64,000 nt of DNA from JAICJC01 sp963709425. GTDB taxonomy: Bacteria; Actinomycetota; Thermoleophilia; Gaiellales; JAICJC01. Location: NCBI GenBank assembly GCA_963709425.1, contig CAVPWG010000004.1, forward strand, positions 434,001-498,000. The letters run 5' to 3'. A model generated the notes under the pieces. The model ran no database searches. It was given only the letters and a program-made list of their open reading frames with translations, and had not been told where the DNA came from. A program made the position numbers and the translations under genes. Of this stretch, positions 33,314 through 42,618 are shown piece after piece. Position 1 is the first letter of the stretch. The number at the start of each line of letters is the position of its first letter.

Positions 33314-34233
33314 CGCCCCGCTCCGCGCAGGTCGGCGGTCAGGTAGCGCGAGGAGAACGCGATCAGCACGATGACGATCGCCATCAGCCACATGGCCATC
33401 ACCGAGCCCAGCGCCCAGTCGGTCGTGCTGACGAACGAGTCCTGGATGAAGTTGCCGAACATGCTGTCGTCGGAGCCGCCGACGAGCGACGGCGCGACGA
33501 ATTCGCCCGTGGTCGGGATGAGCACGAACACGAACGCCGCGATCACACCCGGCAGGCTGAGGGGCAGCGTGACGCGCACGAACGTCGAGAGCCGGTTCGC
33601 GCCCAGATCCTGGGCCGCCTCCAGAATCCGCTTGTCGAGGTTCTCGAGCACCACGAAGATCGGAAGCGCCACGAACGGGATCCACGAGTACGCGAGCACC
33701 AGGCCGATCGCGAACTTGGAGTGGAAGAGCCATTCGACCGGGTGGCCGGGATTGCGGCCGAGCTCGACGAGGATCGAGTTGATCGTGCCGTCGGACGAGA
33801 GCATCACGGTCCACGCGTACACCCGCAGCAGATAGCTTACGAAGAACGGCGCCAGCAGCACGAGCAGGAGCGTGTAGCGGCGCCGGTGCGCGACGAAGGC
33901 GAGGTAGAACGCCAGAGGGTACGCGGCGAGCACGGCCACCGTCGAGACGACCAGCGTGATCGCCATCGAAATCTTGAACCGGTCGAAGTACACCGAGGTG
34001 CCATCGTGGAGATACGGCAGGAAGCCCTTCCACGTTTCGAGCGAGAACTTGGCCGGCGGGTAGACGAAGTTCGTGAGCAGGTGGACGCTGTAGAGCGCGA
34101 TCAGGATGATCGGCACCACCAGCCCGGCGAGCAGATAGGCGGTCACCGGCAGCGACAGCCACGCCCGGCCGGGACGCCACGGGCGCCGGCGGGGAAACCC
34201 CCGCCGGCGCCTGACGCTGTGCGCCTCGCTCAT
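33310..34233 (-). CDS. Polyamine-type ABC transporter permease (PotB-like)
   Basis: 307 residues. The N-terminus is Arg-rich (about residues 6-20), then a helix LPVTAYLLAGLVVPIILIAL, a periplasmic loop and the permease core with EAAQDLGANRLSTFVRVTLP near residue 205. ATG 34233 lies 7 bases after the potD-like stop. A 13-base perfect hairpin lies in codons ~8-18. It pairs with the PotC-like protein. Confidence 0.88.
   Translation of the reverse strand: MSEAHSVRRRRGFPRRRPWRPGRAWLSLPVTAYLLAGLVVPIILIALYSVHLLTNFVYPPAKFSLETWKGFLPYLHDGTSVYFDRFKISMAITLVVSTVAVLAAYPLAFYLAFVAHRRRYTLLLVLLAPFFVSYLLRVYAWTVMLSSDGTINSILVELGRNPGHPVEWLFHSKFAIGLVLAYSWIPFVALPIFVVLENLDKRILEAAQDLGANRLSTFVRVTLPLSLPGVIAAFVFVLIPTTGEFVAPSLVGGSDDSMFGNFIQDSFVSTTDWALGSVMAMWLMAIVIVLIAFSSRYLTADLRGAGR
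34182..34211 (-). promoter_or_regulatory. Very stable hairpin at the 5' end of the potB-like coding region
   Basis: Arms GGCGCCGGCGGGG (34182-34194) and CCCCGCCGGCGCC (34199-34211) form 13 perfect G-C pairs with a 4-base loop. In the mRNA it lies 30 bases past the potD-like stop. It could stall 3' exonucleases so that the binding-protein message outlasts the permease part, as known for malE-malF REP elements. Confidence 0.55.
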
Positions 34234-34240
34234 GGCGTGA

Positions 34241-35428
34241 CTAGCTTGCCTTGACCTCTTCCCAGGCGGACTGGTACGCGGCCCGCTGTGGGATGAACTG
34301 CTCGAGGTGGACCGGTGCCGCGAGCCGGTTCGGATCGCCGATCCGCAGGGCATCGGCCGCTGCGGGGAGCGCGTACGCCTTCGGGTCGCTCGGCCCCTTG
34401 ATGGCCAGGTCGCCCTTCTTCACCGTGCTGTTCGCGCTGGCGTACACGAACGCGTTGAAGAGATCGACACAGGCATCGTGGCCGATGAACGAATCGACGT
34501 ACTTATGGTTGTGGTAGTAGTTCTTGGAGCTCTTCAGCATGATGAACCCGCAGTACCACGCCAGCCTCCCCTCGGACGGGTCCATGTAGCCGGTCTTGAG
34601 GCCGGCCGCCAGCATGTCGTTGTAGTCGTTCGGCCAGGCGTACGTGACCCAGATGTCGCCCGACTTGAATGCCGGCTGCATGTCGTCGTACTCGAGCTTC
34701 CAGTAGAACTTGTTCACCTGCTTCTGCTCGATGAGCTTCGTCTTGGCCGCCTCGATCTCGTCCGGCGACATGTTGTACGGGTTGGAGACGCCGTTCACGA
34801 GCCCGGCGATCACGAGCGGCGTGGTGAAGCCGTCCCACATCGAGATCTTGCCGGCGTACTTCGGGTTCCAGAAGAGATTCCAGCTGGTCGCATCGGCCGC
34901 GTCGATCTTGTCGGTCCGATACATCACGCTGGAGTAGCCGGAGTCCCACGGGATCCAGTACTGCTTGCCGTCCACCTGGCCGGCCTTCACGACCTCGGGA
35001 TCGAGCTCCGAGAAGTTCGTGAGCAGCTTCGGGTCGAACGGCTGCACAAGCCCGGCGTCGACCCAGTCGCGAACGTAGGAGATGCACGGGTGGGCGAGGT
35101 CATACTGGGCCCCCGCCCGCACCTTGGCGACCGCGGCGTCGTCGGATTGGAAGGCGGTGTAGTTGATCGTGCTGGCCCCGAACTCGTTGACGTACGACTT
35201 GCCCGGAACCTTCATGTAGGTCTGCGCCTTCGTGCCGGCGGCCTCGTAGCCCTGCCATTCGTAGACGCTCAGGCTGCCCGGCTCGGGCCGATCGGCCGGG
35301 CGCGCGGCGCCGGAGTCGCCACCGCCTCCGCCGGAGCTTGATCCGCCGCCGCAGGCGGAGATGAGGACCGTGCCGCCCGCCGCAGCGGTGCTCGCCAGAA
35401 AGCGTCGTCTGTCCATCCTCCGCGCCAT
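34241..35428 (-). CDS. Polyamine-type ABC transporter substrate-binding lipoprotein (PotD/PotF-like)
   Basis: 395 residues. The signal is DRRRFLASTAAAGGTVLISAC, a twin-arginine-like motif followed by a lipobox Cys; a Gly/Ser-rich linker comes next. The mature domain begins SLSVYEWQGYE, as in PotD/PotF (LYVYNWSEY-like), and contains QPFDPKLLTNFSELDPE and YAWPNDYNDML. A strong Shine-Dalgarno AAGGAGGA precedes ATG 35428. First gene of a three-gene importer cluster that has no ATPase. Confidence 0.9.
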   Translation of the reverse strand: MARRMDRRRFLASTAAAGGTVLISACGGGSSSGGGGGDSGAARPADRPEPGSLSVYEWQGYEAAGTKAQTYMKVPGKSYVNEFGASTINYTAFQSDDAAVAKVRAGAQYDLAHPCISYVRDWVDAGLVQPFDPKLLTNFSELDPEVVKAGQVDGKQYWIPWDSGYSSVMYRTDKIDAADATSWNLFWNPKYAGKISMWDGFTTPLVIAGLVNGVSNPYNMSPDEIEAAKTKLIEQKQVNKFYWKLEYDDMQPAFKSGDIWVTYAWPNDYNDMLAAGLKTGYMDPSEGRLAWYCGFIMLKSSKNYYHNHKYVDSFIGHDACVDLFNAFVYASANSTVKKGDLAIKGPSDPKAYALPAAADALRIGDPNRLAAPVHLEQFIPQRAAYQSAWEEVKAS

Positions 35429-35475
35429 CGTTCCTCCTTGGGCCGGGGGTGCGCGTACGTGCGAACATACCGGGG

Positions 35476-36039
35476 ATGGCGCGGGGTGTCCAACTCTTCA
35501 CCACGGCAATCCTCTTCGTACTACTGGGCGCGGCCTGCGGCGCGGGCGGCGAGTCCGGGGCGGCGAGCGCCACAACGAGCCTGCCCGTCCTTCACGCGGT
35601 GCCGGGGCTGGCGGCCGAGGATCGAGTCCTGGACGCCGACGCCCTCTCACACGACGCGCCGGTGCCCAGCCTGGCCGCCGACCTCGAGCAATGGGGGTTC
35701 CTGGGCGGCCGCGAGCGCGAGTTCAAGGGCGCCTCGCGGACGTTCACCGACGTCGTCTCGCGGACGCTCGCCTTCCGCGCTCCGGCCGGTGCCAGGGCCT
35801 ACGTGGCGTTCGTCGCCGCGCACGCTGCGAGTTACTACGGGCCAGGCACGGTCGTCCACCCGATGACGTCCGCCGGCCGCACGGGCTTCTTCGTCCGGGG
35901 GGCAAGCTGCGGCTGCCACCGCGAGACGCCGATCCTCGTCACGGTGGTCTCGCAGCGCTCCCGCGTGAGCTGGCTGCTCGTGAACGGTCCCGGCGCCACA
36001 CGGGCCCGCGCCCGGGCCCTCGCCGCCCAGATGCCCTGA
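35476..36039 (+). CDS. Putative lipoprotein of unknown function
   Basis: 187 residues. The signal peptide has a lipobox LLGAACG (Cys near residue 20). The mature part is soluble and has two Cys close together (RGASCGCHRE). It is divergent from the potD-like gene (47 bases between starts). ATG 35476 is preferred over 35449 because it places the hydrophobic stretch at the N-terminus. I do not recognise the family. Confidence 0.75.
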   Translation: MARGVQLFTTAILFVLLGAACGAGGESGAASATTSLPVLHAVPGLAAEDRVLDADALSHDAPVPSLAADLEQWGFLGGREREFKGASRTFTDVVSRTLAFRAPAGARAYVAFVAAHAASYYGPGTVVHPMTSAGRTGFFVRGASCGCHRETPILVTVVSQRSRVSWLLVNGPGATRARARALAAQMP

Positions 36040-36067
36040 CCGCCGACTCGAACTCGGGTCGCGTAGC

Positions 36068-38083
36068 TCAGACGTGGTCGCGCGGGAACGTGCGCTTGAA
36101 GGTCCGCTCGAAGGCCGGCCTGTCGCCCTCCCACGCCCGCACGGTGCCCTGGACGTGGAACGACTCCGCGTCGCAGGTCATCTCCGAGACGGTCTCACAC
36201 CGCGTACGCCAGTCGCCCCGGCCGATCGCACCTGCCGTCTCGCAGCGCACGCGCGCCGAGAGCGGCTCGCCCTCCACGATCGAGAACACCGTGAAGTTCC
36301 GGTCCTCCACCTCGAGGCCGTTGGGGAGCCGGATGAGGCCGCCGACCTGCCAGTCGTAGGCGAGCTCGACCCGGCCCGTCGAGAGGTCGTGCGTCAGCGT
36401 GCGGCCCGCCGGGCCGGGGCGCAGCACCTCCTTGCGGATGGGCTCGGACTCCTCGGGCTCGGCGAAGTCCGGCAGGGCCCCGTCCTCGGGCCGGGGCTCT
36501 CGGACCGGCAGCGTCAGCGCGCTCTCGCCGGCGAAGAGCGCGAGCCTCGCCGGCTCGGGCGAGGGCCAGGCCCACGGCCAGTACGTCGGCGAGACCCCGA
36601 CGCGGATGCGGTTCCCGGGGGCGAACGCGTGCCCGGCCGCGTCGAGCCGGATCGTGGCCGTGAACGGCTCGCCCGGGACGAGCGCGGATGGGTGCTCGTC
36701 GCTCTCGCGGTGGGTGAGGTTCTGGAGCGCCCGCGTGACGACGGTGGACGCGCCGTCGGGCCACACCTCGCACAGTCTGACGACGACGAGCGCCAGCGGG
36801 CGGTCGCTCTCGAGCCGGAGCGTCACCTCGGGGTAGCCCAGGATCTCGAGCCGCTCCGGAAGCGGGTCCGACGTGAACGTGAGGCTCATCCCGTCCATGG
36901 CGCGCTGGTCGCCGGGCCAGTCGGCGACCTCGCCGTACGGGCACCACGACCCGGCGTCGAGCCCGGCCGTCTGCAGGCCGACGGTCTCGAGCCGGCCGGG
37001 AGCGCCGTCCTCTCCGAGCCGGCCGTCGCCCCCGAGGGCGAGCGTGCGCGGCGGCCCGCCGCTTCGGGGCCAGCCCTCCTCGGCCACCCACCTGCCCGGC
37101 CGCTCGGTGTAGCAGGCCGCCGGCCGCGCCGGCTCGTGGATCCAGGCCCGCAGCATCGGCTCATCCATGATCCCCGTGTCGACGCCGCGCAGCCAGTGGT
37201 CGAACCACCGCACGACCTCCTGGAGGAAGCCGATGGTCGGCTCCGGCGGGCCGGCCTGCGGCCACGCGTGCGCCCACGGGCCGATCAGGCCCTTGCGCGG
37301 GCCGGGCAGCCCCTCGAGCAGGCGTGGGATGGCGTTCGTGTAGCCGTCGGCCCACCCGCCGACCGCGTACACGGGCACCTCGATGCGGGAGAAGTCCTCG
37401 CACACCGACCCCTGCTTCCAGTACTCGTCGCGGCGTTGATGGCCCAGCCAGTGGTCGATGAACGGCGGCGCCTCGCGCATGCGGTGCAGCCACATGTCGC
37501 GCCAGCGATCGCCCACGATGTCGGGGTCGGGCGGCCAGGCGTTCCACCCCAGCATCGACGCCGCCCACTGGAGCATGTCGGAGGCGACGCAGCCGCCGTC
37601 ATAGTGGACGTCGTCGGCGTACCGGTCGTCCGTCGAGCACAGGGTGATGATCGCCCCCAGCGCCGGCGGCCGGTTGGCCGCGACCTGGAGCGAGTTGAAC
37701 CCGCTCCACGAGATGCCCATCATGCCGACCTTGCCGGTGCACCAGGGCTGCTCGGCGATCCACGCGATCGTCTCGCACGCGTCGGACTGCTCCTGGGGGA
37801 GGTATTCGTCCTCCAGGATGCCGTCCGACTCGCCGGTACCGCGCTGGTCGACCCTGATGCAGGCGTACCCGTGGCCGGCGAGGTAGGGGAAGTGGTGCGA
37901 GTCGCGAACGGCCGTGCCGTCGTTCAGGCGGTAGGGCAGATACTCGAGGATCGCCGGCACCGGGTTCTGCTCGGCGTCCTCGGGCAGCCAGATCCGCGCT
38001 GCGAGCCGGCAGCCGTCGGCGAGCTCGATCCAGACCGTCGGGATTGTCCGCACGGCCCTCGGGAAATCGGTGACGACGCGCAC
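36068..38083 (-). CDS. CocE/NonD (X-Pro dipeptidyl-peptidase S15) family hydrolase
   Basis: 671-residue alpha/beta hydrolase. The nucleophile Ser is in GMMGISWSGFNSL (near residue 118). The oxyanion region is DQRGTGESDG (near 80) and the catalytic His candidate is in GPWAHAWPQ (near 280). The C-terminal ~250 residues form the jelly-roll domain of CocE/PepX proteins. Members cleave esters or acyl-Pro peptides; the substrate is unknown. The start GTG 38083 has a TTAAAT box ending 6 bases upstream, so it may be leaderless. No signal peptide is seen. Confidence 0.9.
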   Translation of the reverse strand: MRVVTDFPRAVRTIPTVWIELADGCRLAARIWLPEDAEQNPVPAILEYLPYRLNDGTAVRDSHHFPYLAGHGYACIRVDQRGTGESDGILEDEYLPQEQSDACETIAWIAEQPWCTGKVGMMGISWSGFNSLQVAANRPPALGAIITLCSTDDRYADDVHYDGGCVASDMLQWAASMLGWNAWPPDPDIVGDRWRDMWLHRMREAPPFIDHWLGHQRRDEYWKQGSVCEDFSRIEVPVYAVGGWADGYTNAIPRLLEGLPGPRKGLIGPWAHAWPQAGPPEPTIGFLQEVVRWFDHWLRGVDTGIMDEPMLRAWIHEPARPAACYTERPGRWVAEEGWPRSGGPPRTLALGGDGRLGEDGAPGRLETVGLQTAGLDAGSWCPYGEVADWPGDQRAMDGMSLTFTSDPLPERLEILGYPEVTLRLESDRPLALVVVRLCEVWPDGASTVVTRALQNLTHRESDEHPSALVPGEPFTATIRLDAAGHAFAPGNRIRVGVSPTYWPWAWPSPEPARLALFAGESALTLPVREPRPEDGALPDFAEPEESEPIRKEVLRPGPAGRTLTHDLSTGRVELAYDWQVGGLIRLPNGLEVEDRNFTVFSIVEGEPLSARVRCETAGAIGRGDWRTRCETVSEMTCDAESFHVQGTVRAWEGDRPAFERTFKRTFPRDHV

Positions 38084-38290
38084 CCGGCGATTTAAGCAGG
38101 CCGGCGCGGCGCGTGGGCCGGTCGCGCCCAATTGGCATCGGCCGCCACCGCCAACTGACGGGCCTGCCCGGCGAGGGGGCCGACCCACCCGGGAACCCCC
38201 CCGGCCAGGGGGCTAGCCCCGCGACGGGCGGCGCGTCAGACTCGACCTACATCCTTGGCGCGCACCGCGACAGGGGTGCCTCCCTGATAT

Positions 38291-38328
38291 GCGCCCGCCC
38301 GGTCGGACGTCCACCACCGGGCGGGCGC
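38291..38328 (-). terminator. Terminator hairpin after the 123-aa gene
   Basis: GCGCCCGCCCGG (38291-38302) and CCGGGCGGGCGC (38317-38328) form a perfect 12-base stem just past the stop at 38342. A second stem (GTCCGCGC 38335-38342 / GCGCGGAC 38349-38356) overlaps the stop codon. The rest of 38084-38290 is GC-rich with short palindromes (e.g. GGGGCTAGCCCC) and no gene. Confidence 0.6.
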
Positions 38329-38341
38329 GGAGGAGTCCGCG

Positions 38342-38713
38342 CTAGGCGGCGCGGACAGCCGCCATCAGCTCCATGAAGCAGCCGACCTCCTCCTCGGAGG
38401 TCGACGCCAGGCCGTTGAGCGCGATTTGAAGCTGCAGGCCGAACACCGAAAGCAGCAGGTCCGGGCCGGCCGGCATCGCGAGGCCAAAGCTGACGTACTC
38501 GGTTCCACTTTCCTCGCCGACGACCTTGTAGCGCCACGAGATCGCGTGGCTGCCGGGTCGGCTGCGCTCCCAGCCGTAGACGCACAGCCGCTCACCGACG
38601 CGCTCTGCGTCGGTTACGGGCGAGCGAAGCAGCGTGCGAACCACGCGGCTGACAGTCGCGTCGTCGGACGCGGATGCGTCCTCGATGAGGGTTGAGAGAA
38701 GGAGCCGGGCCAT
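38342..38713 (-). CDS. Hypothetical protein, 123 aa
   Basis: Cytoplasmic, no signal or membrane segment. Mixed alpha/beta character, with a Trp/Tyr-rich middle (ERLCVYGWERSRPG, ISWRYKVVGEESG) and an acidic end (STSEEEVGCFME). It looks like a small soluble domain protein, perhaps a ligand-binding or regulatory one. It has good codon bias and is followed by a strong hairpin, which supports reality. I do not recognise the family. Confidence 0.6.
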   Translation of the reverse strand: MARLLLSTLIEDASASDDATVSRVVRTLLRSPVTDAERVGERLCVYGWERSRPGSHAISWRYKVVGEESGTEYVSFGLAMPAGPDLLLSVFGLQLQIALNGLASTSEEEVGCFMELMAAVRAA

Positions 38714-38954
38714 CGGGGGGTATGGACGGTGATCCCAAAGTAGGTTCGCCGTCCGGCGTTCGCCTCCCCCGGAATAGGGGAACTACGCGGCGAGCGCGGA
38801 GCCGGCCCGGGCCAGCAGGGCGCGGAGCGCGGCGATGCTGTCGCCGTCGACGCGCGAGGGATTCCCCCCATGCGACGGGCGGTCGTCGCGACGTAGGTTG
38901 TCCCATGCCGCACACAGGAGGCGGCGTCTCTCACACCTCGGCAAGGAGGAGCAC

Positions 38955-39986
38955 ATGCGTTCGCTCGTTCGATGGGCCGTGCTGGTCGGCGGCGCAATTG
39001 CATGTCTGGCCGTCTTCTCGGGCTCGGCGGCGGCTTCGACGCACCTGCACCGCATGCTGGCGCGCTATCAGCCGGTGACGGCCGTCGACACCCACGAGAG
39101 CTTCGCTCCGACGTCGGTCGAGTCGTTCGTCGCCGACGCCACGCTCGAGACCCAGACGGCGCCGAACACGTGGGTCGTCGTCAATTCGAGCCCATCGGTC
39201 ATCGGGCTCCCGACGTCGCCGACAGCGGCATGCGCCGCGCAGGCGCTCGATCCGTGCTACCGGCTGAACCAGCAGCCCTGCACCCCTGCGGCAGGCGTAG
39301 CGTCAGTGTCGTGTTACGTTACGAATGCGCTTGACCCGCAGCCGCGAAGCGTGGTGTACGGCCGCGCCACACGGACGCCTAACACAACCATCCTGCAGTA
39401 CTGGTACTTCTACTACGACGACTTCTATAGCTACAACTACCCGCCGGACGACTTCATCTGGCAGGCTCACGAGGGCGACTGGGAGGCCGTGACGATCCTG
39501 GTTCCCCGTGGGTCGGAGCACCCCCGGTGGGTCGGCTACAGCCAGCACTGCACCGGCGAGCGCCGAAGCTGGGGCGACACGCCTCGCTGGCATGGATCCA
39601 CACATCCCGTCGTCGACGTCGGGATCGGGTCGCACGCCAACTTCTTCACCTCGGGCGACCACCCGATCGCCGTGCAGTGCATCCCGCCCCAGGCCGTTGC
39701 GTTCCTTCAGTCCCAGGGGCTGGCGCTGCCCGACGACCACACCCACCCGGGCCAGGCCTACGGGCCTGCGCATGCGGCCGGCGTGACACCGACCGCAGTG
39801 GTGCGCGTCCGGGCCACGCGGCCCACGTGGATGCGCTTCGCGGGCACGTGGGGTGAGTACCAATTCTTCCACGGCCCCAATCCGATCAACACCGTCGTGT
39901 CAGGCTTCTCCCCGGTCTCGCCGCCGGCCCAGGCGCTGTGGCAGCACCCGGTGCAGACGGTTCTCGGCTGGCCGCGGAGCGGCTAG
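38955..39986 (+). CDS. Secreted Vps62-like protein
   Basis: 343 residues. A Sec signal peptide of ~30 residues (VRWAVLVGGAIACLAVFSGSAAA) ends in AAA-ST. The central motifs WQAHEGDWEAVTILVP, GYSQHCTGE and HPVVDVGIGSHANFF are those of the Vps62 family (PF06101), whose biochemical role is undefined. Several Cys suggest disulfides. ATG 38955 has a strong Shine-Dalgarno (AAGGAGGA, 38943-38950); earlier in-frame starts lack a signal peptide. Followed by a 14-base-pair terminator hairpin. Confidence 0.85.
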   Translation: MRSLVRWAVLVGGAIACLAVFSGSAAASTHLHRMLARYQPVTAVDTHESFAPTSVESFVADATLETQTAPNTWVVVNSSPSVIGLPTSPTAACAAQALDPCYRLNQQPCTPAAGVASVSCYVTNALDPQPRSVVYGRATRTPNTTILQYWYFYYDDFYSYNYPPDDFIWQAHEGDWEAVTILVPRGSEHPRWVGYSQHCTGERRSWGDTPRWHGSTHPVVDVGIGSHANFFTSGDHPIAVQCIPPQAVAFLQSQGLALPDDHTHPGQAYGPAHAAGVTPTAVVRVRATRPTWMRFAGTWGEYQFFHGPNPINTVVSGFSPVSPPAQALWQHPVQTVLGWPRSG

Positions 39987-39995
39987 GAGGCGCGT

Positions 39996-40032
39996 ACGGG
40001 AGCGGGAGCCGCGTGAGAGCTCCCGCTCCCGT
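39996..40032. terminator. Strong bidirectional terminator hairpin
   Basis: ACGGGAGCGGGAGC (39996-40009) and its exact complement (40019-40032) form a 14-base-pair stem with a 9-base loop between two convergent genes. No U-tract follows on either strand. Confidence 0.7.
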
Positions 40033-40044
40033 CACTCGGGCCGG

Positions 40045-40533
40045 TCACCGGCGGTGGCGATGCCGCAGAAGGAGCGGAATCGAATACCAGAGCACGGTGA
40101 TCGATCCCAGCACAGCCGCCGAGGCGGTCGCGGCGACCACGGAGCTATAGAGAAAGCTGCTCAGGAACCCCACGACGCACCCGATCGCCACGCCGAGAAA
40201 GATCGTCCCCGTAATCGTGAGACCGCTCGAGATGCGCAGCATCCGCCCCTTGGCACCCCGCTGCCAGATGATTCGATGGAACGACGCCGGTGTGATAAAG
40301 CAGACCGACGCGGCGGCGGTGGCCAGGAACGCGACGTAGAACACGAGACGCTGACGATCGCTCAGCGAGCCGAACCGCTGCGTGAACGGCACAGCGAGCA
40401 TGAATCCGAACAGCATCTGAACGCCGGGGAGCGCGACTCGAAGCTCGTTCAGCAGCTCGATCAGCTGCCGGTCCTCTTTGGCGTCCGGCGTCTCGTGCTC
40501 CTGCTGCGGTGAGCTGTCGCGAGGCTCGGCCAT
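40045..40533 (-). CDS. DUF6328-like small membrane protein
   Basis: 162 residues. A polar N-terminus is followed by NELRVALPGVQMLFGFMLAVPF (start of helix 1) and four membrane segments in all (e.g. VFYVAFLATAAASVCFITPA). It ends in an Arg/His-rich tail. The LNELRVALPGVQMLFGFLL-type start is typical of a widespread actinobacterial family of unknown function. ATG 40533 is the probable start; the longer upstream frame is antisense to the synthetase gene. Confidence 0.75.
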   Translation of the reverse strand: MAEPRDSSPQQEHETPDAKEDRQLIELLNELRVALPGVQMLFGFMLAVPFTQRFGSLSDRQRLVFYVAFLATAAASVCFITPASFHRIIWQRGAKGRMLRISSGLTITGTIFLGVAIGCVVGFLSSFLYSSVVAATASAAVLGSITVLWYSIPLLLRHRHRR

Positions 40534-40625
40534 CAGCAACAGTTCGACAAGAAGCCGGGTGCCACCTGCCGCCTCTGTACCGCGCGGCGCAGTCGATGTC
40601 GATCCCGGGACGCTGTCGGCGAGTG

Positions 40626-40631
40626 TAAGCT
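40626..40631 (+). promoter_or_regulatory. -10 box of leaderless-type promoter (acyl-CoA synthetase gene)
   Basis: TAAGCT ends 7 bases before ATG 40639. No clear -35. Confidence 0.45.
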
Positions 40632-40638
40632 GATCGGG

Positions 40639-42549
40639 ATGGGCGGTTACGACGAGACGTACCGCCGCTGGCAGCGGGATCCCGAAGCGTTCTGGCTCGG
40701 GCTGGCCACCGCCGTGGAGTGGGAGCGCGAGCCGGCGGCGGCACTTGACGCGAGTGGTGCGCCGCTCTACCGGTGGTTCCCGGACGGCCGCCTCAACATG
40801 TGCTTCAACCTGCTCGACCGACACGTCCGCGACGGACGCGGTGACCAGGCGGCCCTGATCTACGACAGCCCGGTCACGGGGCAAGCGCGTGCGTACACCT
40901 ACCGGGAGCTGCTGGACGAGACCGCGCGGGTGGCGGGGGCGTTTGCGCGCCTGGGCGTGGCGCGAGGCGATCGGGTGGTCATCTACATGCCGATGGTTCC
41001 CGAGGCGCTCATGGCCATGATGGCCTGCGCGCGGCTCGGGGCGATCCACTCGGTGGTCTTCGGCGGGTTCGCTGCCAACGAGCTCGCGTCCCGTATCGAA
41101 GACTGCCGACCCAAGCTGATCGTGGCGGCGTCGTGCGGGATCGAGCCGTCCCGGATCGTCGAGTACGGGCCGCTGCTGAACCGCGCGCTCGAGATCGTCG
41201 GGGGCGACCATCCCCGCTGCGTGATCCTTCAGCGCCCTCAGCACGAGGCGGCGCTCGTCGAGGGCCGGGACGTCGCCTGGGAGCAAGCGCTGGACGGGGC
41301 CGAGCCGGCCGGATGCGTCACCGTCCAGGCGACGGATCCGCTGTATATCCTGTACACGTCGGGCACGACCGGCGTGCCCAAGGGGATCGTGCGCGACACG
41401 GGCGGCTATGCCGTCGCGCTGCAGTGGTCGATGGGGGCGATCTACGGCGCCGAGCCAGGCGACGTCTACTGGGCGGCGTCAGACATCGGCTGGGTTGTCG
41501 GCCACTCGTACATCGTCTACGGGCCGCTCCTGCAGGGCTGCACCAGCATCCTCTACGAGGGCAAGCCGGTCGGTACGCCCGATGCCGGCGCGTTCTGGCG
41601 CGTGTCCGCGGACCACGGAGTGGATGTGTTGTTCACCGCCCCCACGGCGATCAGGGCGATCAAGCGGGAGGACCCGGGAGGCGAGCACATGCGCGGCCAC
41701 GACCTGTCGCGGCTGCGCACGCTGTTCCTGGCCGGCGAGCGATGCGACCCGGACACGCTGGCGTGGGCCGAGCGCAGCCTCGATCGGCCGGTGATCGACC
41801 ACTGGTGGCAGACCGAGACCGGCTGGCCGATCGCGGCCAACTGCATCGGCGTCGAACACCTCCCGGTGCGGCCAGGCTCCTCCGCGAAGGCGGTCCCGGG
41901 CTACGACCTGCGGGTGCTCGACGAACAGGGCGGGCAGGTGCCTGCAGGGGAAATCGGTGCACTCTGCGTGAAGCTGCCGCTGCCGCCGGGTTGCAGCCCC
42001 ACGCTGTGGGGTGGCGATGAGCACTGGGTCGACGCCTACCTGTCGCAGCACGACGGCTACTACCTCACCGCCGACGCGGGCTACATCGACGACGACGGCT
42101 ACGTCTATGTCATGAGCCGCACCGACGACGTCATCAACACCGCCGGCCACCGGCTCTCCACCGGCGCGATGGAGGAGGTGCTCGCGGCCCACCCGGATGT
42201 CGCCGAGTGCGCCGTCGTCGGGATCGCGGACGATCTCAAGGGCCAGGTGCCGATCGGGCTCGCCGTCCTGAAGGCCGGAGTCGAGCGCGGGCACTCGGAG
42301 ATCGCGGCAGAGCTCGTCGCCCGCGTCCGGGAGGAAATCGGACCGGTGGCCTCCTTCAAGCAGGCGCGCATCGTGAGGGCGCTGCCGAAGACGCGCTCAG
42401 GCAAGATCCTGCGCGGCACGATCCGCAGGATGGCGGACGGCGAGGACTGGCGCATCCCCGCCACCATCGAGGACCCGACGGTGCTCGACGACCTCGGCGA
42501 TGTCCTGGCCGACATGGGCCGTGCCCCGTCGGCCGCCACCGGTGCCTGA
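40639..42549 (+). CDS. prpE: Propionyl-CoA/acetyl-CoA synthetase-type acyl-CoA synthetase (PrpE-like)
   Basis: Activates a short-chain acid (propionate or acetate) to the acyl-CoA via an acyl-AMP. 636 residues. The ACAS N-terminal domain begins at once; the AMP-binding motif is YILYTSGTTGVPKG (~235-248), then HWWQTETGWPI, the hinge TDDVINTAGHRLSTG and the C-terminal catalytic Lys in PKTRSGKILRGTIRR (a known site of acetylation control in the family). The presence of GYAVAL and SDIGWVVGHSYIVYGPL favours PrpE/AcsA over medium-chain enzymes. Cytoplasmic. Confidence 0.9.
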   Translation: MGGYDETYRRWQRDPEAFWLGLATAVEWEREPAAALDASGAPLYRWFPDGRLNMCFNLLDRHVRDGRGDQAALIYDSPVTGQARAYTYRELLDETARVAGAFARLGVARGDRVVIYMPMVPEALMAMMACARLGAIHSVVFGGFAANELASRIEDCRPKLIVAASCGIEPSRIVEYGPLLNRALEIVGGDHPRCVILQRPQHEAALVEGRDVAWEQALDGAEPAGCVTVQATDPLYILYTSGTTGVPKGIVRDTGGYAVALQWSMGAIYGAEPGDVYWAASDIGWVVGHSYIVYGPLLQGCTSILYEGKPVGTPDAGAFWRVSADHGVDVLFTAPTAIRAIKREDPGGEHMRGHDLSRLRTLFLAGERCDPDTLAWAERSLDRPVIDHWWQTETGWPIAANCIGVEHLPVRPGSSAKAVPGYDLRVLDEQGGQVPAGEIGALCVKLPLPPGCSPTLWGGDEHWVDAYLSQHDGYYLTADAGYIDDDGYVYVMSRTDDVINTAGHRLSTGAMEEVLAAHPDVAECAVVGIADDLKGQVPIGLAVLKAGVERGHSEIAAELVARVREEIGPVASFKQARIVRALPKTRSGKILRGTIRRMADGEDWRIPATIEDPTVLDDLGDVLADMGRAPSAATGA

Positions 42550-42618
42550 CAGCGCCGCCTTCACACAATCGGGCGCGTGCGCGCCGAAGTCTTGACCAGC
42601 GAACGGAAGGAGGGACCG

